The notes under the pieces are model-generated. The model was not told the origin of the DNA. It saw nothing but the letters and a program-made list of their open reading frames with translations, and did not search any database. Below, piece by piece: positions 53,640-62,743 of a stretch of 64,000 nucleotides of DNA. The stretch comes from Planctomycetota bacterium. GTDB lineage: Bacteria > Planctomycetota > B15-G4 > JADJEK01. Numbering within the stretch: the stretch's first letter is position 1; each line of letters begins with the position of its first letter. The DNA is taken from contig JACQZJ010000099.1 of assembly GCA_016213895.1 (NCBI GenBank), positions 1 through 64,000 on the forward strand, in the 5' to 3' direction. Both the position numbers and the translations under genes were made by a program.

Positions 53640-54565
53640 CCGTACCTCACGCCACTGAATCGCCGGCATCGCCTCCGCCAGAAGCGAACTGCTTCACGTT
53701 CGTCGCGCACGGCGCGCACAGGGAGCCGCCGCCGCTCCCGGAGGGCGGGGAAACGGCCGCGATCGCTCGTCAGACTGTCTTCCCCTCCGGCTCCGGGAAA
53801 CCGGCAGCCACGCCTGTCTCACCGCGCGTCCCCGCACGGTGCACTCATTCCGGGGCGGGAGCGGGCTCCGGCCCCCGAGCGCCGATGCGCTCGCCTCGGC
53901 AACGGAGCACTCCTTCGACGAGCTGCCGGCCCGCGAGCGCCGTCCGCAGGTGAGTTGAAACGGAGCGGCCCGCCTCGACCGCGAGCCTCGGGACGGCGCG
54001 TCGGCCGAGCGGCGCGGCCTTTCCCCGGTTCAGGGGCTGCCAGCGACGTCGTACCGCTCACGCCTGCCGCTTCTCACGCCACGGAACCGCCGGCATCGCC
54101 TTCGCCTTGTTGAGGCCCTGCGCGTTCGTCGCGCACGCGATGCACCGGGAGTCGCGATGCGGCCCCGGACCCCGGGGAAACGGCCGCGATCGCTTGCCAC
54201 ACCGAGCGTCCCCGCGCGGTGTGCTCATTCCGGGGCGGGAGCGGGCTCCGGCCCGCGAGCGCCTACCGCGAGTATGTTGAACCGGAGCAGCCCGCCTCGA
54301 CCGCGGGCGTCGGGACGGCGCGTCATGTGAGCGGAGCAGCGTTTCCCCGGTTGAGGGGCCGCCAGCGACGACGTTCCACGCTCACCCGGCGTACCTTCAC
54401 GACACGGGACCACCAGCATCGCCTTCACCTTGTTGAGGCCCTGGGCGTTCGTCGCGCACGCGATGCACCGGGAGTCGCGATGCGGCCCCGGACCCGGGGA
54501 AACGGCTGCGATCGCTCCCCAGACTTTCCTCCCCTCCCCTCCGGTTCACACTCATTCAGCCGCGA
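53640..54565 (+). repeat. Dispersed intergenic repeat family, copy D (one partial and two near-tandem units)
   Basis: The gap 53498-54624 has no gene I can support. A partial unit (about 53640-53800) is followed by two units of roughly 380 bases (about 53815-54200 and 54205-54565). Each has the order CATTCCGGGGCGGGAGCGGG, a GTTGAA-A/C-CGGAGC-type block, TTTCCCCGGTT, GTTCGTCGCGCACGCGATGC, and a closing GGGGAAACGGCYGCGATCGC. The first full unit has swallowed the end of the 152-bp element at 53884-53943. The last unit stops just before the sulfatase-fold gene's promoter. Confidence 0.75.
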
Positions 54566-54577
54566 CGCCGAGCGCGT

Positions 54578-54585
54578 GGTAAGCT
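54578..54585 (+). promoter_or_regulatory. Candidate extended -10 box for the sulfatase-fold gene
   Basis: GGTAAGCT lies about 40 bases before ATG 54625 and fits the GGTANNNT pattern noted elsewhere in the window. Inferred. Confidence 0.3.
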
Positions 54586-54624
54586 CGCCTGCCTGCTCGT
54601 CCCCGCGCAGCCGGAGGCCCGCTG

Positions 54625-57066
54625 ATGCGACCCGCCCGCGTCTCCTTGCTGGGCGCGCTGCTGCTCTGCGCGCTCTCCGTGCTCGTTTGCGCGTGCGGCT
54701 GCGGGCGCAAGACGCCGCGGCAGGCCGGACCGAGCGTGCGTCTGGTCGAGCTCGCGGACGCGGCCAGGGTCGAGGCCCGGATCGACTTCGCCGATCCCGC
54801 GGACGTGCTGCGCCAGGGAACGATCCGCGTCCTGGCCGAGCCGTTCGACGATCTCGAGCAATGCCGCGCCTGCTCCGGTCCGGCGCTCGCGCGCGTCCTG
54901 GGCGCGGCGCAGACGAGCGGCGGCGCCGCGCGCCTCGAGGGGCAGGGGCCGGCGCGCCACGCGCTCCTCGAAGGGCCCGCCGCGCTGTGGCGCGTGCTGT
55001 CCATGTCCGAGCGCGTTCCCCACCGCCTGCAGGCGCGGATCCAGGCTTCCGCGGGCGCTGACTTCCGCTTCTTCGCCTTGAACGTCAAGCAGGGCGCGGC
55101 GCTCACCGAGTTCAGCGACATGTCCTTCGCCAGGAAGCTGAAGAGAGCGCAGCACTACGAGGGGCACGAGCCGCGGCCTGCGGGCAAGCCTGGGGAGGAC
55201 GGGTTCGTTTCGTACGCGCGCACCTTCCGGCCGAAGCCGGGCTGCGACCTCCTGGCGGGCGTTGTGGTGGCGCGGGGCACGGTGCGCCTCGACGACCTCG
55301 AGCTGCGTGCGCTCCGCCCGCTCTGCGCCAGGGTCCTCCAGGAGGAGGCCGCCTCCGCCTCGCCCTGGGTGCGCCGCGTGGAGGTCGCCGGCTCCCATCG
55401 GGAGTCGCTCGTGCTCGCGGCGCCGCGGTCGTTCCGCTTCTCCCTGACGCCGCCGCCGCGCGCGCGGCGCGTGGCGCTCGCGCTCGCGCGCCTCGACGAG
55501 ACGGACGAGCCGTCCCTGGAGATGGGAGTGGCGGTGAGCGGCAAGGCGGGGCGCGCCGCGGCCGCGCTCCCGGTGAGGAGCGCCGGCGCGGACGGCCTGC
55601 CCTGCTGGTCCGACCTCGAGCTCGACGTGGCTCGGTTCGCGGGCGCGGAGGTCGACGTGGAGCTGTTCGCGACCGCCCAGGGGGAAGCGGACCGCGAGCT
55701 GGGCGTGGCTTTCGGCGCGCCGGTCATCGAGAGCGACGGCGGCGCCGAGGAGATCGACCAGCCGGACGTCGTCCTCATCTCGCTCGACACGGTGCGCGCC
55801 GACCGCCTGTCGCTCTACGGCTACGCCAAGCCCACCAGCCCGATCCTCGGCGAGCTGGCGCGCCGGGCCGTGGTGTTCGAGGCCGCGATCGCGCCCGCCT
55901 CGTGGACGCTGCCCGCGCACGTCACCATCTTCTCCGGCCAGCTTCCCGACCGGCACCAGGTCACGGACACGAACCGCTTCATCGACGCCACGACCTCGCC
56001 GCTCCTCGCCGCGGACTTCCTGGCCGCCGGCTACCACACGGCGGCGGTGACGAGCGGCGGCTACGTGAGCCCGGACTTCGGCTTCGCCGCCGGCTTCGAG
56101 GAGTACGGCACGGTCGAGCCGATCGGCGAGTCCTTGAGGCCCGAGCCGAACGCGGCCGCGGCCGCGGCCCGCTCGCGGGCGCGAATCGACGCGCTCCTCG
56201 GCGAGCCGCGCCTGCGCCCGCTCTTCCTGTTCGTGCACACGTACGCCGCGCACGAGTACCGCGCGCGCGCCGAGGACCTTGCGGCGATCGGCGGCGCGGC
56301 CGCGGGGGTCCTGCCGCTCGAGCCGCCGGTCGAGGTGAACGCCCTGCGCGAGCGCATGAAGGACGCGCGCGGTCCCGACGAGTACGCCACGGACCTGGCG
56401 CGCATGAGCGTCGCCTACGACGCGGCTCTGCGCCTGGTCGACGGCCTGGTCCTGCAGGTGCTGCGCTCCCTCGAGGCGAGCGGCCGCGCGCGGAACACCC
56501 TGGTCGTGGTTCTCTCCGATCACGGCGAGGAGCTGGGCGAGCACGGCTTCTTCGGCCACGGCCACGACGTGCACGAGGAGCTGATCCGCGTGCCGCTGCT
56601 CTTCCTCGTGCCCGGCGTCGCGCCGCGCCGGGTGGCGCAGGTGGTGACGCTTGCCGACGTCGCCCCCACGATCCGCGAGCTGGCCGGCCTGCGCAGCATG
56701 TCCGCCCTGGTCGACGGCGCGAGCCTCGTGCCGCTCCTGCGCGGCGAGAGCCTTGCGCCGCAGCCGGCCATCGCCTACGAGGGGCGCGAGGGCGCGCGCC
56801 GCGCGCTGCGCGGGGAACGCTGGAAGCTCGTGGTGCGCGAGGGAGCGGACGGCCGGTCCGCGGCGCAGCTCTTTGACTTGGCCGGCGCCGGCGGCGAGCA
56901 GGCGGACCTGGCCGCGAGCGAAGGCGCGCTCGCCGCGCGCCTGGAAGAGGCCCTCGCGCGGCGCGTCCAGGAGATGCGCGCCGCCGCCGCCGCCATCCGC
57001 GAGCACGCCCTGACCCCGGAGATGAAGAAGGAACTCGAGGAACTGGGCTACCTCCAGGGTCGCTGA
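54625..57066 (+). CDS. Sulfatase-fold (alkaline phosphatase superfamily) lipoprotein with Thr at the nucleophile position
   Basis: The 813-residue protein has a lipoprotein signal (LLLCALSVLVCACGCG). Residues about 25-360 are a beta-rich N-terminal region of unknown role. The sulfatase-fold domain then begins: DVVLISLDTVRADRLSLYGY (metal ligands), SWTLPAHVTIFSG and SDHGEELGEHGFFGHGHDVH. The canonical nucleophile motif is Cys/Ser-x-Pro-x-Arg; here it is T428-L-P-A-H, with Thr and no Arg, as in phosphoethanolamine-transferase- or phosphatase-like members, so formylglycine-dependent sulfatase activity is unlikely. The C-terminal helix LTPEMKKELEELGYL is common in this group. It converges with the NPCBM-domain gene, 12 bases away. 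Confidence 0.85.
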   Translation: MRPARVSLLGALLLCALSVLVCACGCGRKTPRQAGPSVRLVELADAARVEARIDFADPADVLRQGTIRVLAEPFDDLEQCRACSGPALARVLGAAQTSGGAARLEGQGPARHALLEGPAALWRVLSMSERVPHRLQARIQASAGADFRFFALNVKQGAALTEFSDMSFARKLKRAQHYEGHEPRPAGKPGEDGFVSYARTFRPKPGCDLLAGVVVARGTVRLDDLELRALRPLCARVLQEEAASASPWVRRVEVAGSHRESLVLAAPRSFRFSLTPPPRARRVALALARLDETDEPSLEMGVAVSGKAGRAAAALPVRSAGADGLPCWSDLELDVARFAGAEVDVELFATAQGEADRELGVAFGAPVIESDGGAEEIDQPDVVLISLDTVRADRLSLYGYAKPTSPILGELARRAVVFEAAIAPASWTLPAHVTIFSGQLPDRHQVTDTNRFIDATTSPLLAADFLAAGYHTAAVTSGGYVSPDFGFAAGFEEYGTVEPIGESLRPEPNAAAAAARSRARIDALLGEPRLRPLFLFVHTYAAHEYRARAEDLAAIGGAAAGVLPLEPPVEVNALRERMKDARGPDEYATDLARMSVAYDAALRLVDGLVLQVLRSLEASGRARNTLVVVLSDHGEELGEHGFFGHGHDVHEELIRVPLLFLVPGVAPRRVAQVVTLADVAPTIRELAGLRSMSALVDGASLVPLLRGESLAPQPAIAYEGREGARRALRGERWKLVVREGADGRSAAQLFDLAGAGGEQADLAASEGALAARLEEALARRVQEMRAAAAAIREHALTPEMKKELEELGYLQGR

Positions 57067-57078
57067 GGCGCCGCTCCC

Positions 57079-59475
57079 TCACTCGACAAAGCGGGCGTCG
57101 ACGATGTCCACGTGGACGCCGGCCGCGCCGTCTCCGGCGTCGAGGACCTCGATGACGAGGAGGCGGCCGCCCTGCACCGGCACGGTGATGGGCGCGGCGC
57201 GCTCTCCCGGCAGGAGGGTGTCCGTGACGAGCCGCTCCTCGCCGTCCACAACCACGCGCAGCGCGGCCGAGCCCGCCGCGCCCGCCTCGGCGTCGATGCC
57301 GACCCGGGCGAGGAAGCTCTCGAAGCGCCCGTCCAGTTCGTACTCCAGGGTGGTGCCTGAGGCGCAGCCGATGCCGAAGAGGAAGGCCTCGCCGCCCACG
57401 CGCAGGACGTTGCCGTCGAGCGAGCGGTGGAAGCGCGGCGCCTTACCCTCGTGCCTGAGCGCGCTGGGAGCGAGCGAATGGAGCGGCGTGCCCGGCTTCT
57501 CCACGTAGCGCAGGAACGAGACGCGGGCCAGGGCCAGCACGCCTCCCTCCGGGACGATCGACAGGCCGATGCGGTGGCGCCCGGCGATCTGCTCAGGCAG
57601 GAGCCACCAAACGTCCTCCTGCCAGCAATCCAGCTTCTCGCCGCGCGGCGCAAGCGGCGGCCCGATTGGCGTGTTGTCGATCAGGAGGGTGTAGCTCTCC
57701 GGCGCGGGCGCGGGCGCGCGCCGCACCACGATCGCCACCTTGTCCTCGAAGCGCGGGGGCACGTCGATGGCGAAGGGCAGCCGGTCGCCCAGGTTCACGA
57801 CCTCCTCGCGCACCAGCTCGCCGCTGGAGGCGCGCAGCGCGCGGATGCTGCGCTCGCTCTGCGGCACGAACGCGGACCAGCGCTGCATGAGATAGGGATC
57901 GGCGGGCGCCAGGTCCGCCTCCCTGAAGCGCTCGAGCTTGAGCTCCTTGAGCAGGCCAGCCGGCGCCTGCGCAGCCCGCACCGCGTGCTGCGCCGCTCCG
58001 GTCGCGCGCAGGACGTCGCCGCGCGTCTCATCGTCCGCCAGGATCTTCGCGACGCGCTCCAGCTCCGCGGCGGAGAGGTCCAGCGTCACCAGCGCCAGGC
58101 CGTTCTCGACGAGCACGCAGAAGCCGCGCGCGGCGAGGAAGTCGTCCGCCAGCACGCCCTGCAGCGGCGTGGCGAGGAAGCCGGCCTCCGGGCAGACGAG
58201 CCAGGTGTCCGCGCGCACGTCCTGGTGGGGGAAGTCGAGGAGCCACTCGACGTTCGCCGCGCGCTCGAGGAAGCGCTCCTCCGGGGCGTCGCGCGGGCTT
58301 CTCGCGGCGCGTGCCCGGCAGGGGACGATGCGCGGGGCGAGCAGCAGGTCGGCGGCGGGAGGGAGCAGCTCGAGCGGCGAGCGCTCGCGGTGGTTCAGGA
58401 TCACGGCGCCGCCCGCGCGCAGGGCGCGCTGGAGCTGCTCGCCGAGGTCCGGAGCGTTCGTCTCCACGGAGCGTGCTTCCGCCGCGTGGCCCGGCCCCGG
58501 CGACTCGATGACGAGCAGCTCGAAGCGGCCAGCCGCGCGTGGCGCTTCCTCCTGCGCGGCGAGCACCAGGCGGAGAAGGGAGCGCGGGGCGAGCGGCAGC
58601 ACCGCGCCGCGGCGGAACACGCCGATCTCCTGTCCCGAGACCTCGGCGACGCGATAGGCCGCGTCGTTCCGCAGACCGAGCTCGGAGAAGAGCGCGCCGC
58701 GCAGCTCGGGCTCGTGCGTCCAGTTGAAAAGCACGAGCTGTTCGGCCGCCGGTGCGAACCTGCGCCATACCGAGGGCAGCCCGTCGCCGGCGAACAGGTC
58801 GAGCGGCCGGCCGAAGCCGTTGATGGCCGGCGCGCCCGCGTCCACGACCGGCTGGAGGGCGGCCTCCAGCTCCTCGAGGCCGCCCTCCGGCAAGGCGCCC
58901 GCGGCCGGCTCGGCGCCGCTCCGTCCCTCCATCTCGTCGAAGAGCCACTCCAAGCCGACGAGGCCGTCCGCGGCGAAGAAGGCCGCGAGCGGCGGCGTCT
59001 CCAGCGTCTCGCCCGGCTCGAGCACGAGGCCCTCGAACTCGAGCCAGGCGGAAAGGCGCGCCAGGCCGCTCGGGCTCGGCTCGAGCGCCAGCCCGGGCTT
59101 CGCCCCGGGGAGCGGCGCGAGGAAGCCGGCGACGAGCGCCGCCCCGCGGTTGCCGCGTGCCGCGGCGATCCACGCGCCGCTCGCGCGGCGATCGCTGAGC
59201 GGCAGCACGCGGCAGCGCCCCGCGCTCCGCGCGTCGCGGCAGAGGACGCGCAGCGACCAGGCGGCCGCTTCCGGCCGCAGGAACACGCGGTCGAGCAGGT
59301 CGAGGCGCGCGAGCGCGACGCGCTCGCCGGAAGTGTTCCGGATGGTCGCGGCCAGCAGCAGGCCCGGCCACTCCTCGAAGTCGAGGCGCCGCACTTCGAG
59401 CGCGACCCGCTCCGCCGGTCCGTCCGCGAGCACCACGCCAGAGGCGATGTCGTGGAAGGCGAACGGCTCGAGCAC
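57079..59475 (-). CDS. Large protein with C-terminal NPCBM domain, 5' end lost
   Basis: Up to 798 residues from GTG 59475; the frame also reads LAPALRAQVETQADP upstream before it meets foreign sequence at about 59528, so the real start and any signal peptide are missing. The C-terminal ~150 residues match NPCBM/NEW2 galactose-binding-type modules (LDGNVLRVGGEAFLFGIGCA, LEYELDGRFESFLARVGIDA, RLLVIEVLDAGDGAAGVHVD). A middle region (PLLDPFAFHD-like start, LDLFAGDGLPSVWRRFAPAA, QLVLFNWTHE) is reminiscent of glycoside-hydrolase accessory domains, but no catalytic residues could be assigned. The NPCBM assignment is firm; the rest is unknown. Confidence 0.7.
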   Translation of the reverse strand: MLEPFAFHDIASGVVLADGPAERVALEVRRLDFEEWPGLLLAATIRNTSGERVALARLDLLDRVFLRPEAAAWSLRVLCRDARSAGRCRVLPLSDRRASGAWIAAARGNRGAALVAGFLAPLPGAKPGLALEPSPSGLARLSAWLEFEGLVLEPGETLETPPLAAFFAADGLVGLEWLFDEMEGRSGAEPAAGALPEGGLEELEAALQPVVDAGAPAINGFGRPLDLFAGDGLPSVWRRFAPAAEQLVLFNWTHEPELRGALFSELGLRNDAAYRVAEVSGQEIGVFRRGAVLPLAPRSLLRLVLAAQEEAPRAAGRFELLVIESPGPGHAAEARSVETNAPDLGEQLQRALRAGGAVILNHRERSPLELLPPAADLLLAPRIVPCRARAARSPRDAPEERFLERAANVEWLLDFPHQDVRADTWLVCPEAGFLATPLQGVLADDFLAARGFCVLVENGLALVTLDLSAAELERVAKILADDETRGDVLRATGAAQHAVRAAQAPAGLLKELKLERFREADLAPADPYLMQRWSAFVPQSERSIRALRASSGELVREEVVNLGDRLPFAIDVPPRFEDKVAIVVRRAPAPAPESYTLLIDNTPIGPPLAPRGEKLDCWQEDVWWLLPEQIAGRHRIGLSIVPEGGVLALARVSFLRYVEKPGTPLHSLAPSALRHEGKAPRFHRSLDGNVLRVGGEAFLFGIGCASGTTLEYELDGRFESFLARVGIDAEAGAAGSAALRVVVDGEERLVTDTLLPGERAAPITVPVQGGRLLVIEVLDAGDGAAGVHVDIVDARFVE

Positions 59476-59527
59476 GGGGTCCGCCTGCGTCTCGACCTGC
59501 GCGCGCAGGGCGGGAGCGAGGGCGGCG

Positions 59528-59668
59528 GAATGGATTCGATGGCGCCGCTCGCTCCGATGGTGTGGCCGAGCAAGGATTTGGTGCTATTCACAATCACATT
59601 GCTGCCAAACTTGGCAGCAATGATCCCTGCCTCGACCTCGTCATTCACCCGGGTCCCCGTGCCACGCG
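59528..59668 (-). pseudogene. Ketosynthase (FabF/KAS II) fragment at a junction
   Basis: On the minus strand about 45 codons read GTGTRVNDEVEAGIIAAKFG, then VIVNSTKSLLGHTIGASGAI, the FabF region holding the catalytic lysine (STKS) and second histidine (GHTIGA). Composition is visibly less GC-rich than the surroundings (AATTGTGATT-like stretches such as TTCACAATCACATTGC). It starts and stops exactly where the flanking genes lose their own sequence: the NPCBM gene loses its 5' end at about 59528 and the NAD synthetase its 5' end at about 59669. Either illegitimate recombination or an assembly chimera. Confidence 0.7.
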
Positions 59669-59680
59669 GCGGACCTGGTC

Positions 59681-61201
59681 GTGTTCCCCGAACTGACCAT
59701 CACGGGCTATCCGCTCCTCGACCTCATCCACCAGCGGGCCCTGCTCGAGCGCCAGCGCCGCGCGCTCGACGAGGTCACGGCCCTCGCCGCGGGCATCACG
59801 GCCGTGGTCGGGTTCGTCGACTTCGATCCCGGGCGCGCGGGCAGCAACGGCTACCCGCTGCTCTACAACGCGGCGGCCGTGGCGCGCGACGGCCAGATCC
59901 TCGCCATCCACAGGAAGAACCTGCTCCCGGACTACGACGTGTTCTCGGAGGAGCGTTACTTCACGCCCGGCAGCGTGGCGACGGTGGCCGACGTCCCGGG
60001 CGCGCGCCTCGGCGTGCAGATCTGCGAGGACCTCTGGGACGCGAACTACGAGAACAAGGTGACCAGGGCCCAGGTCGCCGCGGGCGCAGAGCTGATCGTC
60101 AACCTGTCGGCGTCGCCGTTCCACGTCGGCAAGGGGCGCGAGCGCCGCGAGCTGCTACTGCGCCACGTCGCCGAGTGCCGCCGCCCGATGTTCTTCGTCA
60201 ACCAGGTGGGTGGCGAGGACGGCTACGACGGCGAGCTGGTGTTCGACGGCGACAGCCTGGCCTACGACGCCTCCGGACGCCTGATCGGCCTGGGCCGCGC
60301 CTTCGCCGAGGACCTGGTGGTGGCCGACGTGGACGTGCGAAGCGGCGCCGGCGTCGAGATCGCCGACCGCGAGACCGACCCGGACGCCGAGGCGCTGGAC
60401 GCGCTCGTCCTCGGCGTGCGCGAGTACGCGCGGCGCGCGGGCTTCAAGAAGGCCTTGCTCGGCCTCTCCGGCGGCGTGGACTCGGCGCTCGTCGCGGTCA
60501 TCGCGGCGCGCGCGCTCGGCGCCGAGAACGTGCTCGGCGTCTCCATGCCGTCGCGCTACTCGAGCGACCACTCGCGCGAGGACGCGCGCCAGCTCGCCTT
60601 GAACCTGGGCATCGCCTTCCAGACGATCGGCATCGAGGCCGTGTTCCAGTCCTACCTCGACACCCTGGCGCCGGTCTTCGCCGGCGCGCCAGAAGACGTC
60701 ACCGAGGAGAACCTGCAGGCGCGCGCGCGCGGCGCCATCCTCATGGCCATCTCCAACAAGACCGGCGCCCTCTTGCTCTCGACCGGCAACAAGACCGAGG
60801 TGGCGCTCGGCTACTGCACCCTCTACGGCGACATGAACGGCGGCTTGATGGTGATCGCCGACGTGTCGAAGACGCGCGTCTACTCCATCGCCCGCCACGT
60901 CAACCGCGCCGCCTCGCGGCCGCTCATTCCGCTCCGCACGCTGGAGAAGCCGCCGTCCGCCGAGTTGAAGGAGGGCCAGGTCGATCCCTTCGACTACGAC
61001 GTGGTCAGCCCGCTCGCCGATCTCCTGGTGGAAGAGGAGCTGCCGGTGGAGGAGTGCGTGCAGCGCGGCTACGCGCGCGAGCTCGTCCTGCGCCTGGCGC
61101 GCCTGATCCGCCTGTCCGAGTACAAGCGCCGCCAGGCGGCGCCGGGCATCCGCATCACCCCCAAGGCCTTTGGCCTGGGCCGGCGCTTCCCGATCGCGTA
61201 G
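59681..61201 (+). CDS. nadE: Glutamine-hydrolysing NAD+ synthetase, N-terminally truncated
   Basis: Converts nicotinate adenine dinucleotide to NAD+ using glutamine. Readable homology begins at about 59669 (ADLVVFPELTITGYP) and lacks the first ~40 residues normally present, replaced by the ketosynthase fragment. The glutaminase (nitrilase-like) triad remains: Glu in VFPELT, Lys in HRKNLLPDYD, Cys in GVQICEDLWD. The synthetase domain has the P-loop LGLSGGVDSALVAVIA, LSTGNKTEVALGYCTLYGDM and a normal C-terminus. GTG 59681 is only a possible internal start. With the N-terminal strand missing, the product may fold poorly; if the junction is an assembly error the real gene is intact. Confidence 0.88.
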   Translation: MFPELTITGYPLLDLIHQRALLERQRRALDEVTALAAGITAVVGFVDFDPGRAGSNGYPLLYNAAAVARDGQILAIHRKNLLPDYDVFSEERYFTPGSVATVADVPGARLGVQICEDLWDANYENKVTRAQVAAGAELIVNLSASPFHVGKGRERRELLLRHVAECRRPMFFVNQVGGEDGYDGELVFDGDSLAYDASGRLIGLGRAFAEDLVVADVDVRSGAGVEIADRETDPDAEALDALVLGVREYARRAGFKKALLGLSGGVDSALVAVIAARALGAENVLGVSMPSRYSSDHSREDARQLALNLGIAFQTIGIEAVFQSYLDTLAPVFAGAPEDVTEENLQARARGAILMAISNKTGALLLSTGNKTEVALGYCTLYGDMNGGLMVIADVSKTRVYSIARHVNRAASRPLIPLRTLEKPPSAELKEGQVDPFDYDVVSPLADLLVEEELPVEECVQRGYARELVLRLARLIRLSEYKRRQAAPGIRITPKAFGLGRRFPIA

Positions 61202-61209
61202 CCGGCGAC

Positions 61210-62739
61210 TCACCGCTGCCAGGGCTTGCCCGTCACGTGCAGGTTCCGCCGGGGGATGGAGAAGATGAACGCGGTGACCGCGGTCGCCGAGATGCGCGAA
61301 TCCGCGCCGTAGCCGGCGTTGTCGCGGTTCGGCTGGTAGTAGAAGCTGCCATCCGGACACTGGGCCAGGACGAACCACCACTTGTTGGCGTCCATGAGGC
61401 GCCGGAAGCTCGGTGCGTCCGCGTGCGCGGCGAGCGCCGCGTAGCCCATTCCCATGACCGGGGAGCCGTGAGTGTCGGGGAAGCTCCCGGGGTGCGCGCC
61501 GATCACCCGGGCGTGGGCGAGGGCGCGCTCCTGGTAGCGGGGTTCCTGATACGGGCTCAGCAGGTTGGCGATGCCGGCGGCGCCGGTGCGCCCCATGTCC
61601 GCCCAGTCATCCGCGCCGGCCGCCTGGTCCTCGTACCACACGTAGCCGTTCCGGCCCGAGGCGCGGGCCAGGAAGTCGTAGGCCGCGTCGTGGCGCGCGC
61701 GGTCCACTTCGATGCCAGAGCGGCTCATGAGGGCGAACGCCAGCGCGCCCTGGCCCGTGAGCATGCTGATCGGACCGTACCCCTCGAATCCGGGGTTGTG
61801 CCCCCAGCCGCCGTGGGAGTCGAGCGCGCCGCGGGGCAGGGCGTCGGGATGGGTCTCCTTCACCTTCTCGTTGACCTGGGCCAGGTCCACGTACTGGCTG
61901 GAGATCAGGAAGTCGTAGACCTCCTGCAGCTCCTGCTTCACCCACTTCTCGCCCGTCGCCAGGTAGTACTCGCTCATGACGATCGCCGCGGCCATGTAGC
62001 GCCAGTTGATCAGCCCCGAGTCGTCCTGGGCAGCGGTCGTGGCGGCGTGCATCTTCACGTTCTTCTTGACCGCGGCGAGGTGCTTCTGCTCGCCGCTCGC
62101 GAGCAGGGCCAGCGGCGCGAAGGTGTCGTGCGGCGGACTGCCCCACGAACCGTCGTCGCGCTGGTGCAGGACCAAGTAGTCGAGCAGCTCCGCCAGGATG
62201 ATCTCGGTCTTCCTGCAGTCCCGCGGGAAGGTCTCCGCGTAGTTCCCGTAGCGGCGCGAGACCTCGAGCTCGACCTCCTCGACCTGGCCTTCGCGCAGCA
62301 GGGTGAGCGGGAGCCGTCCTTTGCCCGCCTCGCTCTGGCTCGCCTCGAGCGCCTCCGCGAACTCCAGGATCGGCCCGTCCGGGCCGAAGCAGTCCATGCC
62401 GTAGCCGTTCTTGTGGTCGGTCGCGAAGCGCTGCCCGCCCGCGCCCACGATGAGGTCGCCGGGCCGGACCTTGTGCGCCGCGGGTGAGCCCTCGAACACG
62501 TGCTTCACCAGCAGGTGCCGCGGAGCGTCCTCCAGGAGCTTCACTCGCAGGCCCGTGATTCCCAGGTTCAAGTACCAGCCGTCCACCACGGCGTCCGGCC
62601 CGCCGTCTGCCCGCTGGGTCCACGGCCCGCCGTCGGGCTGATAGTGCACCTGGGCATGGGCCAGGGAGCAGAGCGCGGCCGAGAGGATCGCGAAGACCAG
62701 CGGGAGCTTCTTCAGTCGCGTTGGCACGGCGATCGGCAC
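61210..62739 (-). CDS. Secreted PDZ plus alpha/alpha-toroid (DUF6288-type) protein
   Basis: Starts at GTG 62739 after AGGACC. The 509-residue product has a signal peptide (LVFAILSAALCSLAHA). Residues about 50-165 form a PDZ-like domain (LGITGLRVKLLEDAPRHLLV, VFEGSPAAHKVRPGDLIVGA). The remainder is a helical toroid of the terpene-cyclase/prenyltransferase type with YLVLHQRDDGSWG, NWRYMAAAIVMSEYYLATGE, HGGWGHNPGFEGYG and DGSFYYQPNRDNAGYG. This combination is DUF6288-like and common in Planctomycetota and Verrucomicrobia. No known activity. It converges with nadE (8 bases) and shares a strand with the small lipoprotein gene after it. Confidence 0.85.
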   Translation of the reverse strand: MPIAVPTRLKKLPLVFAILSAALCSLAHAQVHYQPDGGPWTQRADGGPDAVVDGWYLNLGITGLRVKLLEDAPRHLLVKHVFEGSPAAHKVRPGDLIVGAGGQRFATDHKNGYGMDCFGPDGPILEFAEALEASQSEAGKGRLPLTLLREGQVEEVELEVSRRYGNYAETFPRDCRKTEIILAELLDYLVLHQRDDGSWGSPPHDTFAPLALLASGEQKHLAAVKKNVKMHAATTAAQDDSGLINWRYMAAAIVMSEYYLATGEKWVKQELQEVYDFLISSQYVDLAQVNEKVKETHPDALPRGALDSHGGWGHNPGFEGYGPISMLTGQGALAFALMSRSGIEVDRARHDAAYDFLARASGRNGYVWYEDQAAGADDWADMGRTGAAGIANLLSPYQEPRYQERALAHARVIGAHPGSFPDTHGSPVMGMGYAALAAHADAPSFRRLMDANKWWFVLAQCPDGSFYYQPNRDNAGYGADSRISATAVTAFIFSIPRRNLHVTGKPWQR

Positions 62740-62743
62740 GGTC

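Noticed and set aside
53815-54565. CRISPR array
   Set aside because: Only two long, imperfect units of about 380 bases, not short repeats with unique spacers.
57427-62487. A very long open plus-strand frame (1686 codons) across the NPCBM gene and nadE, and similar long antisense frames elsewhere (for example 281-1804 and 13308-16331)
   Set aside because: They are antisense or frame shadows of well-supported genes, kept open by the high GC content; their translations are Arg/Ala/Gly-rich without domains.
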